Source: Gnetum montanum
Taxonomy: Eukaryota > Streptophyta > Gnetopsida > Gnetales > Gnetaceae
Assembly (NCBI GenBank): GCA_015680685.1
Contig: MNCI01038110.1
Span: forward strand, 3,802-35,366
Length of the DNA: 31,565 nt
Direction: 5' to 3'
The translations under genes and the position numbers were made by a program. Shown here in pieces: positions 19,750-31,242 of this stretch; the first letter of the stretch is position 1, and each line of letters opens with the position of its first letter. The notes under the pieces were generated by a model. It made no database searches and was not told the DNA's origin. It was given only the letters and a program-made list of their open reading frames with translations.

Positions 19750-20515
19750 ACAAAAAAATTCAAAGTGCATCATATCATCAAAGAGAGAGTCTAAAGAAAA
19801 AGCCCAACAGTTTGGGGATGCCTATTCAAGTTTTCATCTTTACAACCAATCTTTTAAAACTTCCCCTTTGTCATAGGAAAAGGATCAGATCTTACCCTTA
19901 TTTAGAAGCACCCTCATGGATTTTCAATTCTTATTAAAGGATTTCTTGTAAAGAAAAGGAGAAAAATATTTTAAAACAAAAAAAAACATTAATAAAAAAT
20001 AATGAGCACATAGTAAAAAATCCAATAGCTTCCCATCCTCGAGCCTCCAAAATAAAAAAAAATTAATACTATAGAAAATGAAATAATTATTTATTTTTCA
20101 CTGGGATTTTTGTTTCTTGAAGCTAGAGCTGAAAAATGACATCTTTGAGAATGTGGTACTTAACTTCTAAAGAAAGGTCATAGTTATGCTCTTGCTACAG
20201 AAAGTAATTGTACAAATAAGATGCCATAAAAAATTATAAATTTTAGTTAATGTAAGAACTCATTAAATATCTTTCATTTTCTTTATCCAAAAGTGCAATG
20301 ATAATTCCATTTTCCAAGGCTTTATTATATTTGCTATGAATAAAATTATTCTTTGTAATAATCTTGTAAGGAACTTCCAAAAAAATATTTCAAAAAGCCT
20401 AATATAAACTATTGATAACTTTAAATAAATTCTCAAAATTAAAAATTATTTTTTTAAAATTATTTTTCTTTTTTATTTAAATCATAAAAGCTAAAACTTT
20501 ATTTCATGTAATCAA
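19750..20515 (-). mobile_element. LINE 3' end, reverse copy with internal deletion
   Basis: The reverse complement aligns with 9690-10740 in order. Shared segments include GAGAATTTATTTAAAGTT-like sequence (about 20430), AAGATTATTACAAAGA (about 20360), GCAAGAGCATAACTATGACC (about 20170), TTTTGGAGGCTCGAGGATG (about 20045), the TTCTCCTTTTCTTTACAAGAAA block (about 19955) and a TTTGATGATATGAT end (about 19775). About 265 bases corresponding to 9990-10260, which hold the zinc-binding CPLC...H segment, are missing. A further gap lies near 20380. The two copies are inverted relative to each other and flank element A. Confidence 0.7.
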
Positions 20516-21314
20516 ATGATGAAGCAGTGTTTACAGGAGAAAGGGAGGGGAAAGGGATGATAAAGAGTACAAAGGATGATAAGTATAAAAGGGGTAATAA
20601 GCATGCATGATAAAGTCTCATGTTGTTACAACATGCATGATAAAGATTTGGCATGATAATGAAAAATTTTATAATACAAGGTGTGTTATAAAATGTGAGA
20701 CAAAATTTTAACTACAAATATCAAAGATTATAACAAGTGTTGTTAATTGGTTATAGGTAGAGTGTTAGAATTTAATTGAGTAAATCCAATAGAAGTAACA
20801 TGCATTGGAAGGAATGTAGTGTGTAAAAAATAAACATGAGAAGTTTTGTTTAGATTCTTCAGGTGCCCTTGGAGGATGTTTCAAAACACGATTTCCTTAT
20901 AGCCCATTGCCTGCTACACATGTTACCTTATTTTAAACATAAAATACTTTCAAAAATTTTAAATGTAATTAGAAAATATTTTACATTTTATCAAAATGAT
21001 TTGTTTAACTTTTATGTTACTGATTAAAATTATTAGTTAAGGTATTATCATATATGAAATGGAAAAGAAGAAATCATTGACTATATTTACTTTATAATAG
21101 GTGCAATCAATAGCTCTATCCTCTATGCATCTAAAGCTTTTAGTTTAATTCTCTTATTGATTTTTCTAAGTAAAGTTTCTATTCATATGCCTACATCTCC
21201 TAAAGATTGATTCACTCGTGGAAAGTTTAATAAACATATAAAATAATATGTTAATCCAAATATTTCTTAGTTTGTTACATGAAGTTTTCACAAAGTGTGA
21301 TGCCTACATGATTT
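20516..21314. other. Spacer before element B
   Basis: No gene is seen. A direct repeat CATGCATGATAAAG occurs at 20602-20615 and 20632-20645. Between the two copies lies a short inverted repeat with arms CATGTTGT and ACAACATG around one base (20620-20636). The rest is AT-rich. Confidence 0.5.
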
Positions 21315-22010
21315 TGTTGATGCGTAAATTGTAGACACATCAACACCTGAAAAAACTCATTTAGAGTGACTATTACCTAGGATACCTCCCGTATGGGTAC
21401 ATAAACCTAGGGATAGTCTCAACTAGAAAGGGAAATGTAACATTCAACAAGTTAAATCAAACTAGAAAATTTGGAAAGAAATTTAAATCAAATAACTATC
21501 TTAAATTTTAAAAATTGATGAGAAAATAGTAAAATAACTACTCACTAAACAAACTAAATGTAGATTTTAAAACTCTAGTAGGTATAGAACCCCAAATATA
21601 GGCAAGATCTTCTTAAAAATGTCTACTTAGAAATGGATGTTTAGCAAGGACTAATGACTCTAAAGCATAAACTTAAAATGACTTTTTAGGATTTAAACTT
21701 AGCAAGAAAAGCAAACAATCCAATCTTAAAAAATCCCAAGTAAAAGCTTCAAAATAACTATAAATTTTAAAACCAAAATGCCAATAGGATCTTTAATTCA
21801 CAATGTTCTTTCAACAAATGATTAACAACAAGCAACATGATCTATCATAGAGATATTGAAATCAAACAATTGTAGAAATATTAAAGGCAAATGACTTAGC
21901 TCTAAATAAAGTGATGATGTAATCTAAATATAGACAGCTGCAATGTGACCTTATTTACCTATGCTTGTGAAAGCACATAACCTCTGACAAGCATGCACCT
22001 GTGGTTCTCA
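21315..22010 (-). repeat. 3' LTR of element B (696 bp, left copy)
   Basis: Starts TGTTGATGCG on the forward strand and ends GGTTCTCA. It aligns with 30544-31238 over its full length, for example the shared block ACTACTCACTAAACAAACTA and the block AATGTCTACTTAGAAATGGA. The forward-strand TGTTGAT terminus is shared by both copies and gives the left border. Confidence 0.9.
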
Positions 22011-22661
22011 GAAACTTCATGGTCTTTCTACTTAGGCACCTGCAAGGCTTGTTCCAATCTCTAATTTTCTCTTATGCCTCCAAATGAGAAAACCTCATTT
22101 CCACTACTTATTTCCTGTAATGGCTATCACAAACATTCACATGCTATCGATAGCTATCATTTTCAATCCAAATCCCACATAATCCTCCTATGTTGTGGAT
22201 CAAAGATGGTGCAAGAAGTAGCAAAATTAGTGTTGGAACAACACAACAAATGATAGCTATGTAGCAGTAGTAGTGACAATGTAGTGATAATAGTGATGGC
22301 ATAGTAGCAGTAACTAGATTAGCATAGTGGCAAGATTGGATGGGAAATGACACAACACCACCAAAATCGACAATGCTATAGTAGTAGAACTACAAGGTAA
22401 TTGTGGCTAGGAGAACAAGATTGCAATAGCAAAGTTGGCAAGAAATAATAACAACAACAATGATAAGAGTGCCAAACAATGGTAATAGATCTAGCTAGAA
22501 AATGCAAGAGTAGAGCTTGGACATCAACAACATGAGCTTACATCTAATTCCACCTTGAAAATATCAAGAGTAAAAAAATGCTTAATGGAGAAGCCACCAC
22601 CTCTATTCCCATGCACCCTTCTCTAAAAATACCACAAAAAAAGGTTTTCTATTAAATTAGC

Positions 22662-22831
22662 CAACTAAAATTAGCAACCCACATTGCATACTAATTAATG
22701 TAGTTGTTAACAACCAAAATTAGCAGCCCACATTGCCTACTAATTAATGTAGTCATTAACAACAAAAACTAACAACCAACATTGCCTAATAATTAATGCA
22801 GTCATTAACAACCAAAATTAGTAGCCCACAT
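22662..22831. repeat. 49-bp tandem repeat, 3.5 units
   Basis: Units at 22662-22710, 22711-22759 and 22760-22808 are each exactly 49 bases, with a partial fourth unit to 22831. Each reads CAACCAAAATTAGCAGCCCA or a close variant, then CATTGCCTACTAATTAATG and a GTCATTAA end. The middle unit is the cleanest. Confidence 0.9.
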
Positions 22832-23975
22832 GATGTCTAGGTGATGGCATGAGAGCATAGCCATGATGGACTACAAAAAGCCAACCATGTCCTAGCTAAT
22901 GAACCAATGAGGCCATTGTTGGCCATCTAGGCCAACCTATTTTCATCGTTGATGTCGCTCGATAGCTGCAACATGACTGAGAATGCTACAGTTGCCACCA
23001 AGCTAGCAACCAGAGTGCTGGTGTCTAGCATTTTCCTCTAACACTTTCTTTGCTCTATTTCCTAGGCAAAGCATGCTGGTGGGACCATGTGCATGGGCCC
23101 ATTTTCTCTTAGTAGATGATTGGAGCATTCAATCCCACTTGCACCTATACCAGAGATTGAATTTCAAAGATAACCTAAGCATCAAGAAAATTTTGATTGA
23201 ACCACAAAATTTACATTAAAGCTGCTGCAGATATTCATTTCCTATATCTAAGAATTTCTTATTTATTTATTATCTTTACTATTTTTCTTTACTAAAAATT
23301 AAAATAAAAAATATGATATTGTTGATTTTGATACCCTTTTGGTTGAATGTAACATACCTATTGATGTGTAAATTTGGTGCTAAATAGTTTATGGTGGTTG
23401 AACCCATAAAAGCCTTGCTATTTTTAAGTGGGTTATGTGTTTGAAGGTTCATGTAGTTTATTTAAATAATTAAGGCAAAAATCCATAAAAATTTAAAACA
23501 AAAGTCTTAAATGGCATGGCATCCATGCTTAAATATTTTTAATATTTTAAAATTTTAAATACATATTTAAGGATCAAAAATTAACATTTGAGACAACCTT
23601 TCATAAACTACATGACCCAAAACATGGTTGGAAACCCATAGTATTCTTAATTTTCATGGGGTTGAGATTTATTGGTCATGACCCCATGCGTAGCATGGGC
23701 AATGTTGGCATCATCACTTAGCCCCCAAATTAGAAATTGCATGCAAGTGCAAGGAATAGTGAAACCATAGAAATTATAAAAGGAGATGCAAAAGATAGAG
23801 TATCAAAAGGATCATAAAACATAGACAAATTAAGATTTAAAACCAAACTATACTAATCTAAACATGATTAAAATAACCATATAATCAAGAGAGAACTAAA
23901 CATGGGCCACCCTTGCCACACCATATTATTTAATCAAGATCAAAACATATATTCTTTATAAATCATAACTTTAAC

Positions 23976-23978
<3 letters not shown>

Positions 23979-24006
<28 letters not shown>
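23979..24006. repeat. (TA)14 microsatellite
   Basis: Twenty-eight uninterrupted bases of TA dinucleotide in the 3' non-coding region of element B. Confidence 0.95.
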
Positions 24007-24012
<6 letters not shown>

Positions 24013-25111
24013 GTATATAATTAATATCTCATTCCCAATCTTCTTACAAGGTAAAAGTAAAAAGTATGTGGACTACTTTGAGAACAAGACTTATGTCAAA
24101 CTTAATGAAGAGGACAAGCTTATCTTAGATCATAACTAGCCACAAATATCAAGTTTTTTCTTTTCTTTTTTTTTTCCTTTGAAATTTAGAAAGGAAATGG
24201 GTGAAAAGGGATAGGAAAATTAGGAAAAGGGAAGTAAATATTTTCATTTTATTTTAAATTTTTGAAAAATAAGTTTAAAAAATGGAATGGAGGCTAGGGT
24301 GAGGATAGTTGCCAGACCCCATCACACTCAAGAACTTATGACACTATCAATGAACATGGTCCTCATTATTTTTTTTTCTATTTTTTAAAGGAATCTTTTC
24401 TCATGATGTACTTCATTCTTAAGGTAGAAATTCCAATACAAGTTTAGCTGATTAGCTACACTACCAAAGAACATAGTCCTTTTGGAACTTTGACCATGGT
24501 GCAGTTCAACCCCTGTGCATGTGCCCTTTAATTATAATCTAGATGACATCATGGAAAGTCTCCTAGGTGGCTAAGGGTTCTCAAGTGGAGAGGAAAACAC
24601 TTCACCCTATTACTTATAGGATAGCCATAAATCATCATACTTGAGGGCTAGGGCTTATGAGAGGAAAAGTGGAATTTTCCAAGGTCACCTAGTAATTATG
24701 GCTAACAATTCCCCAAACTCACATTTCCTACATTCATATAATCATGATGATAACATGATAAGTTAGCATAAATCCCATCCTCCATAATCCAGCATAACTA
24801 ATAAAACTAAAATGTTGAAATGGATTGGAAAAAATCATAGCATTATTGAAATATATCATATAAAGGAGATTTTATATAATAGTAATATGATATACCATAT
24901 AAAGCATTATACTTGCATTATTTTCAAATGGTGCTATGATGACCCAATTCCTAGTAACTCAAATGATCATAATGCTTACTAAAATCATATGAAAAGCACA
25001 AATCAAACCAAAGCAAATATGCTAAGAAAGAGATTATGGAAATGCAAAGAAAATTTGCAAATGCAACTATATACAAATGAAATGCATGGTGAAGGGGTAG
25101 AAAACATGCAA

Positions 25112-26443
25112 CTAAGGATCTACCAAGTGTCCATGTGGGGCACCTAAGTAGAAATGTTTTACATGAAATGCATTAAAATTTTTATGTAATTTATATCCCT
25201 GCAAATAAGAAATTTTGTAAACATTGGGGCCAATGACATCTGTAACTTGGAATGGACCTAACCACATAGGAGAAAACTTAGTTTGAGGGTTAGTTTGACT
25301 AAATTCTCTATCACTCTTAAGGACTAGGCCACCTACTTGAAACACTTTGGCTACATATTTCTTATCAACGCATTTTTTAACAATTTGCTGATGACTCAAT
25401 AGATTTTCAATTTCTTCGATTCTTTTAAGCTCTAAATTCCAAATATCATATGTACATAATATTAAATATTTTTCATTTCGTATATAGTCTATGAAAAACT
25501 GATATGTAGGGATTTTCAAATTTATTGGCAATATTGATTCTTGTCCTTACAATAAATCATATGCTGTTGTTTTGATCAATTCTTTATAACGAATCCTATC
25601 TACCCAAATTGCCCATTTTAATTATTCATGCCAAGTTGATGGATTCTGGGCTATCTTTTTCTTTTTAATTCCATCTAATATAATTTTATTGGAGGACTCA
25701 GTCAAACCATTACCTTATGGATAATATTTGGTTATAGCCTTGATAATAACATTATGCTCTCTAGTCCAATTTGTAAACTTTATGGAGATGAAGGTAGGTC
25801 CATTGTCAACTACTAAAGTGTAAGGATACCCATATATAGAGATTATATAATTTTCTACAAACTGAATAACCTCACAAGATTATGTGGTTTTAATTGCTTT
25901 CACTTCTAATAAATGCATACAATAATCAGTGGCTGTTAAGATAAATTTGTGTAGGGTAGTAGATAGAGGATTAATCACTTCAATAAAATCTAAGGCCCAT
26001 GGTGAAAATGGTCTAGCTTCTATTATAGGTTGTAAAGGGGCTAAATTTTTGGGATCTTTACCTTTGAACATTTGACATTGAATGCAAGTTCTAACTAGGT
26101 TGTAAGTATTATTGATCATAGTAGGCCAATAATAACCAATCCTCACAATTTTATGTACTAACGAAAGATATCCTTTATGTCCTTCCTCATGGAGCTATTT
26201 TAAAGCATCATTAACTCGTTCTTGGTTTAAGCACTTAATATATATTCCTTGGAAATTTTTTCTAAATAGTTCACCACTAATTAGAGTAAATTTAGAACAT
26301 TTCAATACTAAAAGCTTTCTTTTATATCTAGGTAAATCTGAAGGACAACAATGGAAGGTTAAATAAAATTGAATATCACCATACCATGGATCATGCAATT
26401 GGTTGTAAGAAAATGGGATATCATTTTCCTCATCAATGGACAA
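25112..26443 (-). pseudogene. Integrase of element B, D,D35E triad intact
   Basis: Integrase inserts the cDNA copy into the chromosome. All segments from 26443 to 25112 lie in one frame, broken by stops. In order: the pre-integrase segment (DPWYGDIQFYL, near 26390); the zinc-binding HEEGH...CIQC (about 26190-26070); the core Asp in WALDFIEV (codon at 25988-25990); the second Asp in VVDNGPTF (25805-25807); the Glu in GLTESSNK (25697-25699). The second Asp and the Glu are exactly 36 codons apart, the DD35E spacing of retroviral-type integrases. The C-terminus carries the GPFQVTDVIGPNVYKI strand pattern and ends HGHLVDP, with no chromodomain. In-frame stops interrupt at, among others, the position just before HEEGH, after KAIKTT and inside YYP-GNG. 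Confidence 0.88.
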
Positions 26444-26499
26444 TATGTAAAGGGGAATTAATTCTTTATCTTTGGATGCATTTCAATTTCATGAAGTTG

Positions 26500-27060
26500 A
26501 GTCTTTGGCAATTAGCTTAGCAAGACCAATTCCTCAAACTAAATTGGCTACCATTCATTGAATATCATACTCTTGCAACTTCATAACCTATTTAGCACAG
26601 TTTTTGCTAGGATCTTGTAATTTACCTAAAATAATGATGGCTAGATTAGGGACAATGAAAAAAACCTTTGCGTTTAACAAATAGTAGCGAAATTTCTTTA
26701 GGCTTTTATGATAGCATACAATTGCTTCTCTAATAGTATATATTTTAATTCTGCATTCTTTAAAGGTGCAAACATGAAAGCTATGGGTTTTTCACCTTGA
26801 TCAACTACATCTTGGGTTAAGATTGTAGTAGTAGTAACATTGCTAGAAAAAATATATAAGAGGAAATCATTTTCATGCCAAGGAGAAGCTAAGATAGGGG
26901 CATTCATAATGGCCTCTTTAATAGCAAGGAAAGCATTCTTTCTTTTTTCTATCCAATGCATATTCCTATCTTTCTTAAGCATCTCATTTAGTGGTCTAAC
27001 CAACTTAGCATAGATAGGAATAAATCATCTAACAAAATTAATTTTTCCAAAAGAAAGCCG
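26500..27060 (-). pseudogene. RNase H and RT connection domain of element B
   Basis: RNase H removes the RNA template during reverse transcription. The frame at 27003-26698 is preceded by FGKINFV and FIPIYAKLVRPLNEML, the usual join between RT and RNase H with one stop in between. It includes KNAFLAIKEAIMNAPILASP, then the RNase H start NDFLLYIFSSN, then EKPIAFMFAPLKNAELKY. In gypsy RNase H the first catalytic Asp usually sits in a Y.DAS-type segment; here it reads IFSSN, so that Asp looks lost. A frame change near 26698 leads to KFRYYLLNAKVFFIVPNLAI and, near 26575, VMKLQEYDIQWMVANLV, which match the end of the domain. Frameshifts occur at both ends of this piece. Confidence 0.78.
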
Positions 27061-27720
27061 TATTATTATTCTTAGATAAAGGATAAGGTACTTCTAAAAT
27101 TACATTTACCCACTCAAGATCAATCGTAATCCCTTCTTTAGTTACTATATGACCAAGAAATTTACCACTATGAACATTGAAGATAGATTTTTTTACATTC
27201 AAAGTGATGCCAAATTCTATACATCTTATAAAAATATTTCTAAGGTCTCTAAGGTGTGTACCCCAATCTTTGGAGAAAATGGTTAAATCATCTAGGTAAA
27301 TAATAATGCACTTCCTAATTAGCCCCTCAAAAGTTTTATCGATAGCTCTTTGAAAGGTAGAACCAACATTTATGAGACCAAAGGACATTTTATTAAACTG
27401 AAAATTTCTCCATTTTGTTGTAAAAGTAGTTTTATACTGGTCTTTCTTACTCACTAATATTTAATTATATCTTGAATAACCATCTAAAAATAAATACATT
27501 TGAGCACCATTCATGATTTGCAATAGCTCTTCCATAAGAGGGAGTGGATAATTATCCTTAATGCAAGAAGTATTAAGGTTATAAAAATCAATACATAATC
27601 TTAATTCATGAGTTTGCTTCCTAATAGGCACTAAGTTTGATATCCAACTTGAATGTCCCACAAGGTAAATAATCTTGAACTCTATGAGCTTATCAATTTC
27701 TACTTTCATTAGGGCTTCAA
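27038..27720 (-). pseudogene. Reverse transcriptase of element B
   Basis: Reverse transcriptase copies the element RNA into DNA. The frame from 27709 holds MKVEIDKLIEFKII (fingers), VPIRKQTHELRLCIDFYNLN, then KDNYPLPLMEELL and FLDGYSRYN (about 27467-27493) with the first catalytic Asp. After one stop the same frame continues with KKDQYKTTFTTKWRNFQFNK, SFGLINVGSTFQR and the catalytic YLDDL at 27284-27298 (two more Asp), then GKFLGHIVTKEGI. All three active-site Asp are present. Compared with the family consensus, FSGYN is FSRYN-like here (Gly to Arg) and MPFGL is MSFGL. A frameshift near 27060 ends the frame. Confidence 0.9.
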
Positions 27721-28127
27721 ACTTGGGATTTACAAGTCTAATTTTTTACCAAAATGGTTTCATATCTGGCTTAAGGGTGATTGCATGTGTCATCACTAGT
27801 GGATTAAAAGTTCTAAGATATTCATAAGTCCAAGCCAAAACATCATTAAACTCATGTAGCAATTCAACCAAGCTTTTTTTTTCATCTAGAATTAAACAAA
27901 CTCCTATTTTAATAGGGTATTTTCATCCTTTCTTTTGAATTTGAATTGTTTCAATTTGAGCTAACATTTTCCAATTAGTATTTTTTAGATAAGTCTATGG
28001 TTTTCATATGTAATTCATAAAATAATGCTTCCTTAGTTGCTATTTTAGGAGACATTTCAAGATAAGTGGATGACATATCAACTATTAAAATATCTGTATA
28101 GCATGTAAACATAGGGTGTTGTTTAAG
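27721..28127 (-). pseudogene. Protease-RT linker of element B
   Basis: The reverse strand between the two domains shows only short coding-like runs in different frames and includes poly-T/A stretches. In family members this linker is variable, so little can be claimed. Confidence 0.4.
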
Positions 28128-28382
28128 TTATACTTTTAATTCTTTTAATGACCCTACCACAAGTACATTAGATCCATCCAGTTGTATCACACTTCTTGCT
28201 TGTGGTAGAATTTTTGCTCCTAATTTTTTACATACCTCAAGTGACATGACACTAACAACTGTTCTAGAATCCATTAAATAATTATAAACATTCTTTTTCC
28301 AAAATGACCATAGTTGTTGAGAAAGGTGGTTGATCTTTCTTATTAGGCATAAAATTGCTTGAGTTTTGTATTGATAAAGCAT
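28128..28382 (-). pseudogene. Retropepsin of element B, active-site Gly replaced
   Basis: The frame reads YNYLMDSRTVVSVMSLEVCKKLGAKILPQA. Family members have ID(S/T)GA-VN-MS..VC..LG at this place, so the catalytic Asp is here (codon at 28269-28271), but the following Gly is Arg (codon at 28263-28265), consistent with a single G-to-A change. The downstream part contains VIQLDGSNVLVVGSLKELKV, the strand that follows in gypsy proteases. The frame differs from RT downstream and from Gag upstream. Confidence 0.75.
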
Positions 28383-29936
28383 TAGGGCTTTTTGGAAAAT
28401 GAACTTGCCTTTCAGTCATTGAAGATTTTTATTTATTGGTCTAAGGTGTTCGAACTATCTTTTGGATCACATCTTTCATTTCATTAAAATGTAAGAGATC
28501 ATACATTGAAATATTGGATTTAACTCTTTTCAAATCCTCAACTAGATCATAATTCTTATGTTCATCTTTGGCTTCTTGTTGAGCTACAGTTCTTCTAAGT
28601 ATAGAAGGGGAGTTTGGTCATTGTGGGATGTTTGCTTGGGATGGCCTAGTTTGATTATTTGTGTTGTTTAAACTAGGAACTCTTATATTTGGAGAAGTAT
28701 AAGGATTAATCCTAGTTTTCTGTTGTGTTCTATTCATAACATCACTAAGTCTACCGTAGTGAGTGTTATGTGGATCGGGATCACTTACCATGACTTGTTC
28801 CAATGAGGGAACTTCTTCATTTTTCATTTCATGAGGTATGTTAAGGACCATAATAGGATCTTTTCCATTTTATTGATTTTAGACATTGTCACCATATAAT
28901 GTTAAAAATTTAGAACAAGTTTCCTCAAAATGTTGCCTAGTATTATGATGACAAAAATCATAATTGATTGATGTGCTTGATTTTTTGAAATGTATAGAAA
29001 CTTTATTATTATTTCACTTTAGTTCAACTACTTTATTATAAATTTTATGAAGTAATGTTAAAATTCATATCATTTGGTATTCTATTTGACAAGTAGATGC
29101 ATTAGGATTATATATTCCATTTGGATCTATGATGGATTGGATCAAAGCTTTTGATTGATCATCACTTAAATCAGTATTTGGTGGTAAAAATGAAGAGGAT
29201 GTTGATCCTTGAAAATAATTACCTGTAGGTTGGGTCATTGGAAGGGGAGTGGGAGTTTGGAAAAAAGTATTATTCATTGGGAAAACTTTTGATGGTAAAG
29301 GGGTAGACTACATAGGATTGCTAACATTTGTCATTCCAAATTGAGTTTGAATGCTATTCATCAAGGTAATTTGTTCTAACTCAATAGCTTTAGATGTTAC
29401 TCCTTGTATTTCTATTGTGGTGGGATCAAAATTAATGGCATAGATGAAGAATGGGTCAATGGTAGAGAGGTGGAAATTGAGTATACCATCAGCTTACAGA
29501 TGCATCTCATTTGGCACATCAGAAAGTTGATGAAGAAATCTTATATTGTAATCATGGACTTTTTTTCTAGGTAGTTTTCTAAGGTTTGTGAAATTTCTTG
29601 ATGCTAAGGTAGGGCTAGTGAACTTATTGAATTGAAGTATGAACTTATTTTTAAACTCTTGCCATGAGTTGATAGAGGCATTAAGTAGGGTCAAAAACCT
29701 TGGGTGTCTTTGCCCCTAAAAGTTGTTATAAAGACCCTACATGCTATGTGGTTTTGGATAATGTTATGGATGCCTAGTAAGGTTTCGAAATATTGTATAT
29801 GTTGGCAAGCATCACTAGTAGGGACTGAGACATTGAAGAAAAAATTTATATTTTGAAGTGATTTTGGAATATTATGATAGCTTGTGAACCTAAAAGGGTT
29901 GCTCACCAAGGGAGATGGGGGTTGATTAGCTATCAT
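28383..29936 (-). pseudogene. Gag of element B with a zinc-knuckle remnant
   Basis: Gag forms the particle. The frame at 29936-29691 includes CQHIQYFETLLGIHNI (Gag core start). A frame change near 29692 leads to LLNASINSWQEFKNKFILQF and TNLRKLPRKKVHDYNIRF (29694-29494), the core signature W...L...SI.SW.EF...F plus the L-RK-V-DY-RF segment. Further on, a Pro/Asn/Ser-rich linker (29277-29065) is followed near 28960-28900 by CHHNTRQHFEETC, which resembles the C.H...GH.TE.C knuckle of many plant gypsy Gags with one Gly changed to Arg. From 29694 the remaining pieces share one frame but are split by stops. The C-terminus is Asn/Pro/Thr-rich. Confidence 0.75.
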
Positions 29937-30543
29937 CTTGGTTCAAATTCTTCTATGGATAGAACTTGGAAATCGCAAAGCTCATTATTTTCTTAAAGTG
30001 AAATGGTGGGTAGCTGGTTGATTAGGGGTAGGAGTAAAATATTTTTATTAAGTTGCTCTATGGAGAGGTTGGCTCATAAAATGAAAAGTAATAAGAAATA
30101 TAAAAAATGCTAACAAATGGTAAAAATTACTACCAAACTATAAATATTAAAGATAACAAAAAAAACATTCTATATTATATTTTTCAAATTTTTTTATTTT
30201 ATACATATTATATTTATATTTTGTTAAAGATTGAAATTACAATAAAAGAAAAACTCAAATTGTGATATATAAAATTTAAAACTAAAATAAATAGTAATTT
30301 TCAGAAACTATAAATAGGAACAAAGATTTTAGAAACTATAAATGGAAATAGTAATTTCCAAGAATCAAAAATAGGAATTTTCAGTAGGCAACAATAAAGT
30401 AGGCAGCAAGAAAAATAGGAAAGTAAATTTCAAGGAAGTTGAAACGAGAAAAACAAAAGTTTTGAAACAAAAACAAAACAAGAAAAGAAAATGGTACAAT
30501 AATAGGAAATGAAACTAGCCCTCCTTCTAGCACCTAAAAAAGG
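29937..30543 (-). other. 5' leader of element B
   Basis: Non-coding sequence between the 5' LTR and gag, A-rich on the forward strand with poly-A/T tracts. The primer site should lie next to 30543. In element orientation the sequence there is CCTTTTTTAGGTGCTAGAAG, which I cannot match to a plant tRNA 3' end. Confidence 0.5.
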
Positions 30544-31238
30544 TGTTGATCCCTAAGTTTTGAACACATCAACACCTCAAAGAACTCGTTTAGAGAGACT
30601 ATTGCCTAGGGTTCCTCTTGTATGGGTATATAAACTTAGAAATAGTTTCAACTAGAAAGGGCAATGTAACATTCAGAAAGGTAAATCAAACTAGAAAATT
30701 GGGAAAGAAATTTAAATCAAATAATTATCTTAAATTTTAAAACTTGATAAGAAAACAATAAAATAACTACTCACTAAACAAACTAAATGTAAATTTTAAA
30801 TCTCTAGTAGGTATAGAACCCCAAATACAGGCAATATCTTATCAAAAATGTCTACTTAGAAATGGATGTTTAGTAGGGACTAATGACTCTAAAGTAGAAA
30901 CTTAAAATGACCTTTTAGGATTTAAACTTGGCAAGAAAAGCAAACAATCTAATCCTAAACAAGCCCAAGTAAAAGCTTCAAAATAATTGTAAATTTTAAA
31001 ACCAAAATGCCAACAAGAGCTTTACTTCACAATGTTCTTTCACAAATGTTTAACAATAAGTCATGTGCTCTATCGCAAAGATATTGAAATCAAATAGTTG
31101 CAGAAATATTAAAGGCAAATGACTTAGCTCTAAATAGAGCAATGATGCAATCTAAAAATAGACAGCTACAATGTAACCTGATATACCCATGATCATGAAA
31201 GAACATTACCTCTAAAGAGCATGCACCTTTGGCTTTGA
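30544..31238 (-). repeat. 5' LTR of element B (695 bp, right copy)
   Basis: Direct repeat of 21315-22010; begins TGTTGATCCC and ends GGCTTTGA on the forward strand. The terminal CA seen in the other copy is GA here. The promoter should read towards lower coordinates; I could not pick out a convincing TATA box on the reverse strand. Confidence 0.88.
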
Positions 31239-31242
31239 TGAG

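Larger units (their letters stand above)
22011..25111 (-). other. 3.1-kb non-coding 3' region of element B
   Basis: Between the integrase end and the 3' LTR no gene is visible. It contains a region rich in TAG/GTA triplets (about 22250-22330), a 49-bp tandem repeat (22662-22831) and a (TA)14 run. The reverse-strand open frame at 22144-22353 is a translation of the triplet-rich DNA and not a gene. Long 3' non-coding regions with tandem repeats are known from Tat-lineage elements such as Ogre. A nested insertion cannot be excluded. Confidence 0.6.
21315..31238 (-). mobile_element. Element B: near-complete Ty3/gypsy retrotransposon
   Basis: Direct repeats at 21315-22010 and 30544-31238 enclose gag, protease, reverse transcriptase, RNase H and integrase in that order on the reverse strand, the order that defines Ty3/gypsy. 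Total length is about 9.9 kb. By eye the LTRs differ at about one base in eleven or twelve over the central 270 bases. In element orientation the LTR starts TGAGAACC (left copy) or TCAAAGCC (right copy) and ends ATCAACA. I saw no matching target duplication. The integrase C-terminus ends without a chromodomain, so this is a Tat/Athila-side element rather than a chromovirus. It is dead: many stops and at least four frame changes. Confidence 0.9.

Noticed and set aside
20620-20636. CATGTTGT/ACAACATG inverted repeat as a terminator or operator
   Set aside because: It is a single short palindrome in plant non-coding DNA with no gene nearby; chance is likely.
22144-22353. Hydrophobic reverse open frame suggesting a membrane protein
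   Set aside because: It translates DNA rich in TAG/GTA triplets; the hydrophobicity comes from low-complexity sequence.
30520-30543. Primer binding site of element B
   Set aside because: The sequence next to the LTR does not match the 3' end of any plant tRNA I can recall, so no tRNA was named.
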